From Larus michahellis (Eukaryota > Chordata > Aves > Charadriiformes > Laridae): a DNA stretch of 64,000 nucleotides. Every line of letters begins with the position of its first letter. Position 1 is the first letter of the stretch. Shown one piece after another: positions 14,201-26,200 of this stretch. A model generated the notes under the pieces. It had not been told where the DNA came from. It searched no databases and saw only the letters and a list, made by a program, of their open reading frames with translations. Where the stretch lies: contig NC_133897.1 in the NCBI RefSeq assembly GCF_964199755.1, positions 55,500,442-55,564,441 of the forward strand, in the 5' to 3' direction. Made by a program: the position numbers and the translations under genes.

Positions 14201-17200
14201 CTACCCACATCCCATGCCAAGGGAGAATAACGGGAGCTTTTGCAACTAGAGCAGTAGTTTTTAAACTACAGGGCCAGCTGCCTTCTTATAGGCCTCATGT
14301 TAGCAGCTGGGTTTTTTCCCCCTCCTTTTACAGAAATTAAATCTGTTCCACAGAGAAAACAGGTTGAAAGGAAGGTGCATTGAAGCAGCCCTAACAGAGC
14401 ACCTGGGATAAGGAAATTATGTCTTTCCCATGCACGTGTCCTCTCAGTAGCAACTGCGCTGCTACGATACCCCATATGTCCTACTCACACCAGATCAGGT
14501 ATACGTACCAAGTTCATCCTCTACTTTTATTACATTTTCCCCACTTGCACTGCTATCCCCTGGGACATGTTTACTATCAAAAATAATATGCCTAAACCAA
14601 GGTATAGTGTTCCTGGCAGCGGAGAACAATCACTCCTTATTGTTATGACTCGGCTACAACTCATCTCCCTATAGAGCAAGAGAGCCAGAGGGAGGAAGAT
14701 GGAAGGGGGCTTCAGGACATCTCTGTCAAGCACATGGTGGCAGCAGGTCCTGAAAAGATTAGATTTTGAAGAAAAAGGGACAAAATCAGATGCTTTACAT
14801 CCTTTCCCTCTCTCTCCCCACTCCCACTTCTCCACCTTTGGTTCAGAAGTGTATAAGGGTGCTCACCTTCAACCAGCTCCCCCAATACCAGCCGAGTACT
14901 CAGCACAGGAACACGAGGCACACCTAACTCACCAGCCATTTCCACCAAGCCATTCACTTGCTTACATCTTTGGGACATTGAACATGTGTATGCCTACAGG
15001 AAAATCTTTTTTTATGCTGTTTTCTGTTTTTCTTCTCAAAAGACTATCACCAAGATTTCAAAGTACAGCTGGCAGAAACCCAGATTCCAATCCACTAAAC
15101 AATGTACTAAGAAGTTTTGAGAGGGACATCAAATCACCTATTAAATGGCTTCTCATTAGAGATGCTACCCTGAAGTAAATACTGAAATACTCAAATGTAT
15201 GAAGAAAACAAGCAGAAGACAAACTCTCTTTTTCAAGTTTTCTCATTTCCAGGCAAGGTTTAAGCGATACCTATATGCTACAAATCCTAAATAAAAGCAG
15301 TGTGAAAGAAATGCTGCCTTTGTCTCATTAAAATAACTATTGTAAGGATTGGGTGGGAGAGAGAGGAAAGTGAGGGGTGAGGGAAGTGAGGCACCAGGAG
15401 GGATGGGTCGAGAAAATTTGATGACTTCAAACTACCTCACCTCTTCCCTGCTCAGTGCTCCAAAACTATCCTGTAGGCAAAAACCTCTTGGCTTCTCAGA
15501 CACATGGGAATTGCATCAGTATCACTTTTTTTGCCCTGTTGCATCCAACTACATTATTTTTTGACAAAAAGCCACACCTTTCCGATGCCTCCATCCTGGG
15601 GAGCTCCTCCTACAACGTCCGTGGTAGTCCGCTGAGAGAAATGACCTGCTGTCACCGCATATCCTGAGCAGGAGATGGGGTCGGGTGGGAGAGGAGAGAG
15701 GAAATAAATAATAAATAAATAAATAATCATGAAGGGGAAGAACCTGAGAGACAGGTCAGCCAGCTGGATCACACTCATTGGGTTTAACTGCTCCTCCTGG
15801 GTTACACATTCAACAGCCACTCTGCTCAGGATGCGCGAATATTCTGCACACAAGCTCACAGAGTTGGGAAGTGACAGTATGCCCTCCAGTACAGCTGAGA
15901 GAAGAAAGGTGTGTGTGGAGCTGGGCGAGGGACACACAAAGCAGGTACGGGGAGCAGTTCGGTAACTGCGAGCCAGAAAGGGATCCGATAAAACAGGAAC
16001 GGGCATGAACAAACAGAGCAAAGAGACCACATTGTCACAGGGAAAGTATCACATCAGAGAGCAACAGCCCTACATTGACCAGACTGAAGTGTCCTCTTTT
16101 GGCTAAAATCGCTGCCCAGGAAGGCTTGGAAAATTACGTGCCTTTTTGGTCAGCGGGGGGGAGAGCGGAGGACAGTAGGCAAAGAGGTCAGAGAAGTTAA
16201 TGGCTTAAAAAGATCTTTGTTTAGGCAGGAAGAAAAATGGGAGGATAGATCAAAGAAAGAAGGAGTGTATTTGAAAGAAGGAGATCAAAGATTCAGTCTT
16301 ATTTGATATATTAAAATGATATATAATAACTAAAGAAGAGTAGAGTGCTTTCCTTCTAAGGCTGTCTTGTATTTGCCTTGCTCTTCTGCTGTAAATTATG
16401 AGGCTCTTGTCTACATGGTAAACACTATAATTCAGGTCTATCAGTGGCAAAACCTATTTATGTCCTTAAAAATGTATATATGCACTCCTAATTCAGCTAT
16501 TGCCAAGCAGCATGTTTCAAGTGGTATTTTTATAAAGACTAAAGGTTAAGGGGAAAAAGAGAGGTCAGTGCAAGTCTTTAGTCACTACTGACTGTTTGAA
16601 ATGCCTTTTAGGTCTCAACAGTCTTAGGATTAGGTGGAAGCCTTTAAATTTTTATAGCATCAAAGCCTTGAAATACGTTGTTGGACAAATCCGTTCTCAC
16701 AGTGAGCTCCAGAGAGCCGCTTACCAAGATACGTGTACCGCCTGGCTATCACAGCATCATCGTTCAGCTTGTAATATGTGTTGTCAGTGAGATTCAGTAC
16801 TTTGACAGTTCCTGTCCAATAATAAGATCCCGGTGCCCCCATGATGACCAGCTCCTACAACAGGAAAAACAGAAGGGTGTGGGGGAAAGGATGGGGAAAA
16901 AAATAAATAACAATCAAAACTGGAAAAAAATTCATCCTTTACACAGTACTAGCGAAGGGAGAGGATACTAACTTAAAATACCAATTATCAGCCCATCTAT
17001 AACAATCTCCTTTCTGTGTGCGTGTAGAGGATATCCTTCTTCCCAAACATGGAGGTCACTGCACACACCCTAGAGACACACAGTCTTTCCTTTTATGGCC
17101 CACTTCTACTCAGCCTTTCTGCTGCTTCACTAAAAGACCCTCCTCAGTCTTACTAACCATCAAACTTACCCCTGCTAACACCGTCCTCCCCAAAATCTCT

Positions 17201-20200
17201 CTCCACCTGCTGTCTTTCCTAAACATCTTCCAGAAGACCTGACGACCTCCACCAAGTGACAGAAGTGCCCCAGCCCACCCAGACCCACTATTCAGCTACA
17301 CACTGTGCCTCAATGCTGGCTGACATGCTATACCAACCAACCATGACAGATAGAGCACAGGGAATTTTGATTTTAGAAATATGAAGCTAAAGAGCTGCCC
17401 TGCACTCAACAAGAAGCACAGTGTGCATTATGTCATGGTTGGAACATTTTGCCTTGCTCGCTCTGTCCTCAGGTACAATCTGCCCTTCAAGAGACAACCT
17501 GGCTATAGTTCATTATAGACCCACAGCATGATTCACGATTTTAAAAGACTAGATATCAGGCAAAGTTTGATCCAGCATCCAAAGGTAGATGCTCATGGAT
17601 AATGCTTTTGAATCAAAATCAAAGGTACAGTCACATGAAAGAGAGATTGCAAAGAGGTTGCCCCAAAGCGTCCAGCATCCTGGCAGGGAAACCTTAGTCC
17701 TGGATGTGGTTTTAAATATCTCCAGCAAGGGACCAAATTAAGCCAGGGAAGTATTAAGCCTAGGTAAGTTCCCCATCCCTGGAGGAGACACGAGGACAGC
17801 TGCTTTGCCTCACATCTCCATTCAGTGCAAAGCCATGGGTGAACTCCATTCTTATGGGAAAACGCTCCCACGCTTGGGACCCCTTTGGGTGACCAGTTCC
17901 GGTCAGGGGGAGACACTAAACAAGGGATTTTCCTAATAAGACTACAGGGTCAGGACTGCAAACCCAACCAAAGAGAAGGACGTGCTTGGCAACAGCTTTT
18001 TTCCTTGGGAGGAGCCGTGCCCTTGAGGTCAAGGGATCATTTACCAGCAGGAACGACTACCATCAGCAGCGCTGAATATATGGTAGGGTCTTGCCTGTTT
18101 GACCCAAAAAGCCATTTATCTGCGTTTCCTGCTCAGTGAGCTGCCATCAGGCTGAAGCAATGAAAGTTCAAAGATATCTTTTGAACTAGGGTAGCAAAGG
18201 AGGATTTAAAGCATGGGAACAGAAACAGACTGGAGAGAGCAGACAAGCCAGGAAACAGCTGCTGCTGGCTGAACTTCCAGTTATCAGACAGTGCCACTGT
18301 AGCAACATCACCTGCCATCCCAGTTTACTCGGAAATCACCTTCTGCCGTTTCAGAGAGGACACCTTTATTCTGCCTATATCAGCCTGGACAATAAATTCT
18401 GCAGACCAGTGCATACATAATTAGGATTAAGTATATACCTGACATGACAGTAACAAGGAGCCTGACACTGAAATAGCTTTTTTTTTTCCCCTTAAAAAAC
18501 AACAACAACAACAAAAAACCACCACAAAACCAAACAACCCCACCCACCCACCCCACAGGAAAAAAAAAAAAACACCTAACCCTGAAACATTACAAAAAAC
18601 CATCAATACATACATAAAGTAACAAATTGATCTTTGACATAATTTAAACATGGCTGATAGACTTCTGTCCAGGAAAGAATATCGTCTGGTATTCAGAACA
18701 GCTCCGGAGCATACATTTTACCATGCTGTTTTTCCTCCATCTTTTTGAAATAAAGAACTAAAGCAGAACTAAAAAAAGTGTGGTTAACTGATGGATGTAT
18801 ATGTATGTGTATCTACCTTTATATATTCATATAGATGCATATAAACAAAGCCATTCAGGGAGGACTGTTTTACATGATCACTTTAAGTACAGAGTTAATG
18901 TTAGACACAGAGATATCTCTATGCAAGTTTTGGGATGTACACAATAAAAACATTCCCTAAGGACGTTTCTCAGAGTCAGTTCATTCATTCATAGAATCTT
19001 CATGGTTGGAAAGGACCTTTGAGATCATCGAGTCCAACCAAACAAGCTACAATCTCTGCCACTAGAGCATGCCGTGAAATGCCATATCTAGACATTTCTT
19101 AAACACCTCTAGGGATGGTGACCCAACCACCTCCCTGGGCAGGCTGTTCCAGTGCCTGACCACTCTTTCAGTAAAGTCATTCTTCCTAATATCTAATCTA
19201 AACCTCCCCTGCCGCAACTTCAGACCATTTCCTCTGGTCCTGTCATTATTCACTTGGGAGAAAAGGCCAATACCCACCTCTCTACAGCATCCTTTCAGGT
19301 AGTTGTAGAGGGCAATGAGGTCTCCCCTCAGCCTCCTCTTCTTCAAGCTAAACATGCCCAGCTCCCTCAGCCTCTCCTCATATGACCTGGTCTCCAGACC
19401 CCTCACCAGCCTGGTAGCTCTCCTCTGGACATGCTCCAGCACTTCTATGTCCCTCTTGCACAGCGAGGCCCAGAACTGAGCACAGTACTCGAGGTGAGGC
19501 CTCACCAGTGCTGAGTACAGAGGCACGATCACTTCCCTGCTCCTGCTGGCTATGCTATTCCTGATACAAGCCAGAATGCTGTTGGCCTTCTTGGCCACCT
19601 GGGCACACTGCTGCCTCATGTTAAACTGGCCGTCCACCAGCACCCCCAGGTCCTTCTCTGCTGGGCAGCTTTCCAGCCACTCTTCCCCAAGCCTTTAGCA
19701 TTGCTTGGGGTTGTTGTGACCACAATGCAGGACCCGGCACTTGGCCTTATTAAATCTCATACAATTGGCCTTGGCCTATCGATCCAGCCTGTCCAGGTCC
19801 CTCTGTAGAGCCTTCCTACCCTCAAGCAGATCAACACTCCCACCTAGTTTGGTGTCATCTGCAAACTTACTGAGGGTGCATTCAATCCCCTCATCCAGAT
19901 CATTGATAAAGATATTAAACAAAACAAATTCTTGTCCACAGCCCTTGCACATACACCTACATACAAACCACTGGGCAGCCGTTGTGCAAGATGCAGGCGC
20001 CTGGGAGGCAGATGAGGCAGGAGGCTGTTTGCTGGCAGGAAGGGACCACAGTCAGTGCTCAGCCTGCTGTCCAAGCAGTGCTCAGAGCCCCCTTCCTGGG
20101 TCACGCAGCAGGAGAACCTTTCACCAACCCCATCCCTTCCATGGATTCGTCCCTGCTCACCTCGGTGAAGAAGCCTGCAATCCCCGCCTGGCATGAACCG

Positions 20201-23200
20201 TGCTCCTCCCCATACTTCTTCTTGTACTCTGGATGTGAGAAGGGAAGAAAACAAACCATGGTCATCCCTGGCATGGCACACACTCTCACCATATAGCCTG
20301 GTAATTGTGATTATTTTTTATTTTTATTTTTTTAAGTAAGCACCATTAACTCATCGCTAAATGACAAAAAAATTTAATGAAATCAATGAGCAAATTGCCT
20401 CTTTGGAACCAAGCAAGTTCCTTTTGAGTTGCATTTCATCTTACTGAAGAACAAAAGGAATTAATTTTAAACCGCTGCCGTCTCACAGAATTTTTTCAAA
20501 ACATTGTGTGTGTGGTATGTGTATATATATACAAACACACACACCATTCCCCCTTTATATATTATATATAGCCTCTTCCTAACATCATAAAGATGCTCAG
20601 ATTTTAAGGAATTTGCTGAGGTCACACCGGTTGCACAGGGAGAGGTTTAATTGGAGAGACCACGCCGGACAGTGACTTGATCCACAAATTACAGTTCAAA
20701 TGCCTAACGCCCTTGGACAAGGCAGGGTCCTGCCAAAGCAGATGTGTGTCCCAGCAGACCAGAAGGGCCAGAAGTACCCTTGGGTTTCCTAGTGGGAATG
20801 CATGACAACAATTCCACTGAGAAATGAAGCCCACATTTGCTCATGGCTATTCAGAAAGGCTCTAAATCGCTAGCTCTCCACATATACTCTCTCACAGAGC
20901 CAGGCACTCCTTGCCTGGGAAAAAAATATTTGTTTATTGATATGAACATTTTTTTATTCAGAGAACCAAGGAGATCAAATTTCTCCCTCTGGCTTTTCCT
21001 GAAAAATAATGTCCTAAAGGCCCCACCTTTGCTACGGCTGGATTCCCACCCTTGCATAGAATAAAATCCAGCAAGTTCCACATCCGTCCCATTCGGATGC
21101 TTTCACTTCCAGCCAAGGTTTTCCCTTTACAGGATGTACCGAAGCATGAACAGACCTTACCTCTTCCTAATTTTGCACTTGACCTACTGTAATTTGGAAC
21201 AAAATGCCGCTAGCCAGCATAGCCCTGGAGGTCTGGAAAACTTGGCAGGAGGCTTTTATAATGCCAAAGCTCAAGGCTTTAGAGAATGCCTTCTAAAATC
21301 CCACTTTGCAGGATTATTTTTTTTTTTTTTTTTTTTTGGTAGAGGGCTAGAGGAACTCAGGCCAATGCTCAGGCAGCCCAAGCGAGCACCGTGCCCTGCC
21401 TGAAAAGCCACCCCAGGGGCCGCACAGCCACGGCCGACCCGGCCTGCCCACCACGAGACACAGCGCCCACTGTCCCTTTAGGCACTAGAGGCCGCGGTCC
21501 CTGCTAGATCTTAATTACCAGGCCAGGGCACAGCTTCTTAAAAGACAAATGAGTCCCTCACCTGGGACAAGATGTGACAGGATTTCTTACGTATGTATTT
21601 GTTTCGAGAGCAGGCCTCAATGGCCCTCTGCGTCAGGCCCACAACCAACCGCTGCAAGCGGGCCGCTGCTGACAATTTGACGGATTAAAAATGCTGTATT
21701 TCCCTATGAAATTGTATTACACTTGGCTCACGGTTTCTTTAAGTGTCTCCTTCAAAAAGCACACGGCTCAATTTGCTTTAAAATAAAAGAAGAAGATTGC
21801 CATAACATATTTAACTTGCACAGCGAAAGATTTAGGTCAAGCAAATGACAACATAAGGGCAGGGGATGCCTCAGGATGGGACAGGAGGCAAACAAAACTT
21901 GTTTCTTATTTTGGATTTCCAAAATTCTCCTCTTTTTTTTTTTTTTTTTTTTTTAAATATAAGCAGGCTTTCCAGAACTTTTTTCACAGTTCAGCAGCAT
22001 GTCACAAAGCCTCAAACACAATGGTGGCTTCCCAAGTAGACTTGAGTGAGGCCTGAATGTCCTCCAAACTGTTGCCCCATGAAATGCCAGCTGCCTGAGA
22101 GGCCCCATCCACGCATGCCTGCGGGTGCCCGTGATCCAGCTCGCATCCAGCTGTCCCCTCAACTCAGCTGCAGAGAAAAACCAAGGGCATGCAAAACCCT
22201 AGGTGGACAGCAGAAGGAATGGGGTTCTTCAGCCTGGAGAAGAGAAGGCTCCAGGGAGACCCTATAGCAGCCTTCCAGTACCTAAAGGGGGCCTACAGGA
22301 AAGATGGGGAGGGACTCTTTATCAGGGAGTGTAGTGACGGGAAGAGGAGTAATGGTTTTAAACTAAAAGAAGCTACATTTAGATAAGATAATAGGAAGAA
22401 ATTCTTTACTGTGAGGGTGGTGAGGCACTAGAACAGGTTGCCCAGGGAAGCTGTGGATGCCCCATCCCTGGAAGTGTTCAAGCCCAGGCTGGATGAGGCT
22501 TTGAGCAGCCTGGTCTAGTGGGAGGTGTCCTTGCCCACTGCAGGGGAGGTGGAATGACATGATCTTTAAGGTCCCTTCCAACCCATTCTATGATAACATA
22601 ATTTTGCCTACCTAAAACCAAAACAAACAAACAAACAAACAAAAAAAGACACACCAAATTCAGATCAGGGAGTACCTTGAAACAAAAGCCCAAACATCAG
22701 AGGACACAACACAGCTGATTTTCATCAGCAATATACATATTAGAAAACGAACAGAAACACATAGATTGTTTTCATTGTCAAGCAATGAATAATCAATTAT
22801 TCTTTAAACGAACAAAATGATTATTAACTGCAATGCATAAGGAATGGGAGAGATGTTGTGTGTAGCTGAGAAAAATGGAGTTGGTAGATCCACTGAAGCA
22901 CATATTTTCGCAGACACCCTTCATGTTTTTCTGTGATGTTCAGTGTTTTTTAAATCACTTACATTGTCAATACTGTCTGCTCGAACTAATGGCCCTACAT
23001 TTCACCTAAATAACTAGTTACATTGTGGTTGTAACAGTGGATAGATGGGATTGCAGCATTTCAATTAAATTAAGAGCTGGGATATAACCTGTGCTTCTGT
23101 GAACTAAGGAAAAGACATTAAAACATTTTGACAGATAAATACCTGACACTGCTTCTCAGAAAAGAAAAAAAAAAAAAAAAGAGCTTACAGAAGCAGAATA

Positions 23201-26200
23201 AATGGATTCATTACAGTTATGTGTCATGACATACAGCAATGACGCAAAGCAATGACTGTCCTTCCTCCCTACAGGTATCAAGACTCCATTTTATCATTAT
23301 GCGTTATGACCACATGATACACGCCAATTAACCTCTTTTCTTAAAACCTCTGAGAGAGAAAACAGCTTTAATGACATTTTGCAAGAGGAAATGGAAGCAT
23401 AAAGGCCCAAACACCTCAGATAGATACTGAGGCTATTTGATTGTTTAAACCTCCACTGACACCGAGCAGAGATCAGCACCATGTTTTGGAGGGATCCAGA
23501 GAGAGGTAGTCCTCCCCAGGGAGCCAGCAGCCCAGCCCAGGACACTGAGCTCCTGGTCTCCAGCATAACCCTCCTCATCAGCCCACCGAATTCCCACCTG
23601 CATGCGGTTCCCCCCTCCCTCCCCACAAGCCAGCTGGGTCTCCTTCCACCCATGCGCCCACGCTCACAGCCCAGAGCAGCCCCCCACATCCTGGATTGTC
23701 ACATCCCAGCCCCAGAAACTTCTGCCTCCTCCCTAGAGCCAGTCTGCCTCTCCCAAGCAGCGGATATGCCCAAAAGGCATGAAAGCCAAGATTGCTTCTA
23801 CCTCCCTTTCACTTTGGTGCATGGCAGTGACACCTGTCACTCGTATGACACTGCCATCCGTCCATTCACCCATCCATGCAGTGAAAAGCTCAAACAGCAG
23901 GAAACTGTGCAGTTACTGTGTGAGCTCACAGCTTTTGCACACCTGAACAGCAACATTTGCATGAGGTTTAGATATAGTATACAGCAGATTCAATAGTTTC
24001 TGCATAGCTCCAGGCAGTAACTGCTGTCATGAACAGATCCTTTGTTTTTACACTTCTTTATTGTTCTTTCTCATCTGCCCGCAGACTGCTGTGCGCCCCC
24101 AATTACATAGACCGCAAGCCACTAAACTAACTGCTGTGGCAACAGCTGATAGCAACGCAGTAAGATGAGGCTGAGCCTGGAAGAGATGGCTGCCTCTGAG
24201 ACTTTGAAGATGTGCCATGAATAAATAAAGAGAAGAAGATGGTAGGGGTCTGTAGCCATGATGATCTCAGGTTATAAGAGAAGCAGGGCTGAGGAAGAAG
24301 TAATTGGATAAAACAATATACAAACAAATAGGATAAGCTTTGACGATTCTGAAGGCAAACGCTCCTCAACTTCTTCTCCGAGAAAACCTCTCAAAGTCTC
24401 TAAGCAGACTTCAATGCCATAACATACCATAAGCTTCACAGTGCAATAAAGTCCTGTATCTACCATTTTCACAGATGGAAGCAAAGTGGACAGTTACAGT
24501 AAACTATCATTTGCACTGGAAGCCTCTTCCTTCCTATCTGACAGTGTTTCACTACACTAGGAAGAAACAGTAGCAATTTTTCTGACCTAGCATTGTGGTA
24601 TTGGGTTTGCACCACAAAGCAGGGATGTTTTGATGGCTCCCAGAAAACCAAGTGTGGTCTGGACCCTGTGGGAAAAATTGCTTATCCCTTTGGAGGTGAG
24701 GCAAGTGAGCATGTGCCCATCCCCTTATTTACTAACCCACGGGTCCATCAGTCTTGCCCAACTCCACCACCAGCTCCTACCACAGAGAACTAGGAAACCA
24801 TCCCAGCTCTCCCCATCAGCTGGGCTGCTTCTCACAGTAGATGTGGCCACCCTTTTTCTTTGCAAACTGAATGCATTGGGGCAGGAGGGAATGAGGAGGC
24901 AGCTTTCTTTTTTTGGAAGGCCATTAAAACTACGGGAAAAATAAACAAGTGAAAGCACTGCCTGGAAGACCATGGCTCCATACGCCAGCTATACCACAAA
25001 GGACATCCAGCTCATATAAACCAGATTAGTTCCTACTCAGAAAGATTGCATTTAACTATTAGGCTTGCTGCTGTTCTCATTAGCTCCCAATCGCTTCCAG
25101 ACTTCTGTCAGCCCTTTCAGGGAAGCCGGACAAGAATAAGACGGATTGAGACTACTATGTTGTTGCACCACTACCATCCAGTCAGGAAATTTCCATTTCC
25201 TCCTTTGTCTTTAATTATTAAGCCTGCTTTATGTGGAGAGAAAACATACCATATGCATTAAGTACATCTGTCCCAAGGTCAGACTCCTCTCCCTTTCTGG
25301 CACAAGACTTTTGTTATACAAGCTAATAATTCATCTTGAGGTGCACATGCACACACACACACGGATGGAGACTGACGTGCACTCAACTGTCCTGCACCCT
25401 TTGCCAGTTATGCGAGAGCCAGCTCCGGTTGTCGACCATGCAGCCGCACCAGCGGGCTTATCACCTTAGCTGTGCTAAGGACAGGGCTTCTGTAAATGAG
25501 GACACAACTGCCTGCACCCATTCACACACAGCAAGTCCCGGAGAAGGCCGAGATTCCAGGACCGAAGGTGCAGTCCCCAGTTACAGGGCTTGCAGCCATG
25601 GGTCTGGCAGCCTCCCAGTGACGGCCATGAGGCCCTCAGTGCAGTGTCACTTCAGCTGCATCACGCACCACGTTTATTATCCCTTTCAGACTTGCCGCTT
25701 CTCCCCTTTGGGCTGTTCCTCAGTGTCAGTGGAGGAGAATTTCTGCTGCTGCTTCCAGAAAGTGAAAGAAAAACGTTACGAGGATGACTGCAATCTTGTT
25801 TCACAGCAAAGCTCAAACAATGAATCCCTCTGCATGACGTAGCACAGCTATCTCTCTTTAAGCTTGTTTTATTAAAACCTAAAAGATACAGGAGTAAACA
25901 AATGCAGCCATCCCTCATGATACTTTGTGATTTCATGTCTGATTGGGGGGAGGAGAAAAATCAGTCCCAAACCTCCAATTTTCACTCCATGAAGTGAAAT
26001 TAAGCCAACATAGTACTGCACCAGCCCTGCCAATTTTCCACTGGCTGCTCTGCGTGTACTAGGCCCACACATTTCTATTTTCTAGCAATTCCTGGCAAAT
26101 ATCCTGTCAGATTAGCAGCAGTTTTACTCCAAAGACATGACGCACAGAAAAACACAAGCGGTTCGTCTCTTCCCGAAACCACCTCCCTGCCACAGCTTCA

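Larger units (their letters stand above)
16855..20160 (-). other. ITGA9: ITGA9 intron 5
   Basis: A 3.3 kb intron that contains a sense-oriented CR1 (about 18,985-19,925), a low-complexity A/C tract (18,480-18,600) with a G-quadruplex motif on the transcribed strand, and otherwise unremarkable sequence. Confidence 0.85.

Noticed and set aside
23481..23996. 171-codon plus-strand open frame in intron 4
   Set aside because: Proline- and serine-rich product of locally GC-rich DNA, with no domain, splice context or repeat that supports a gene.
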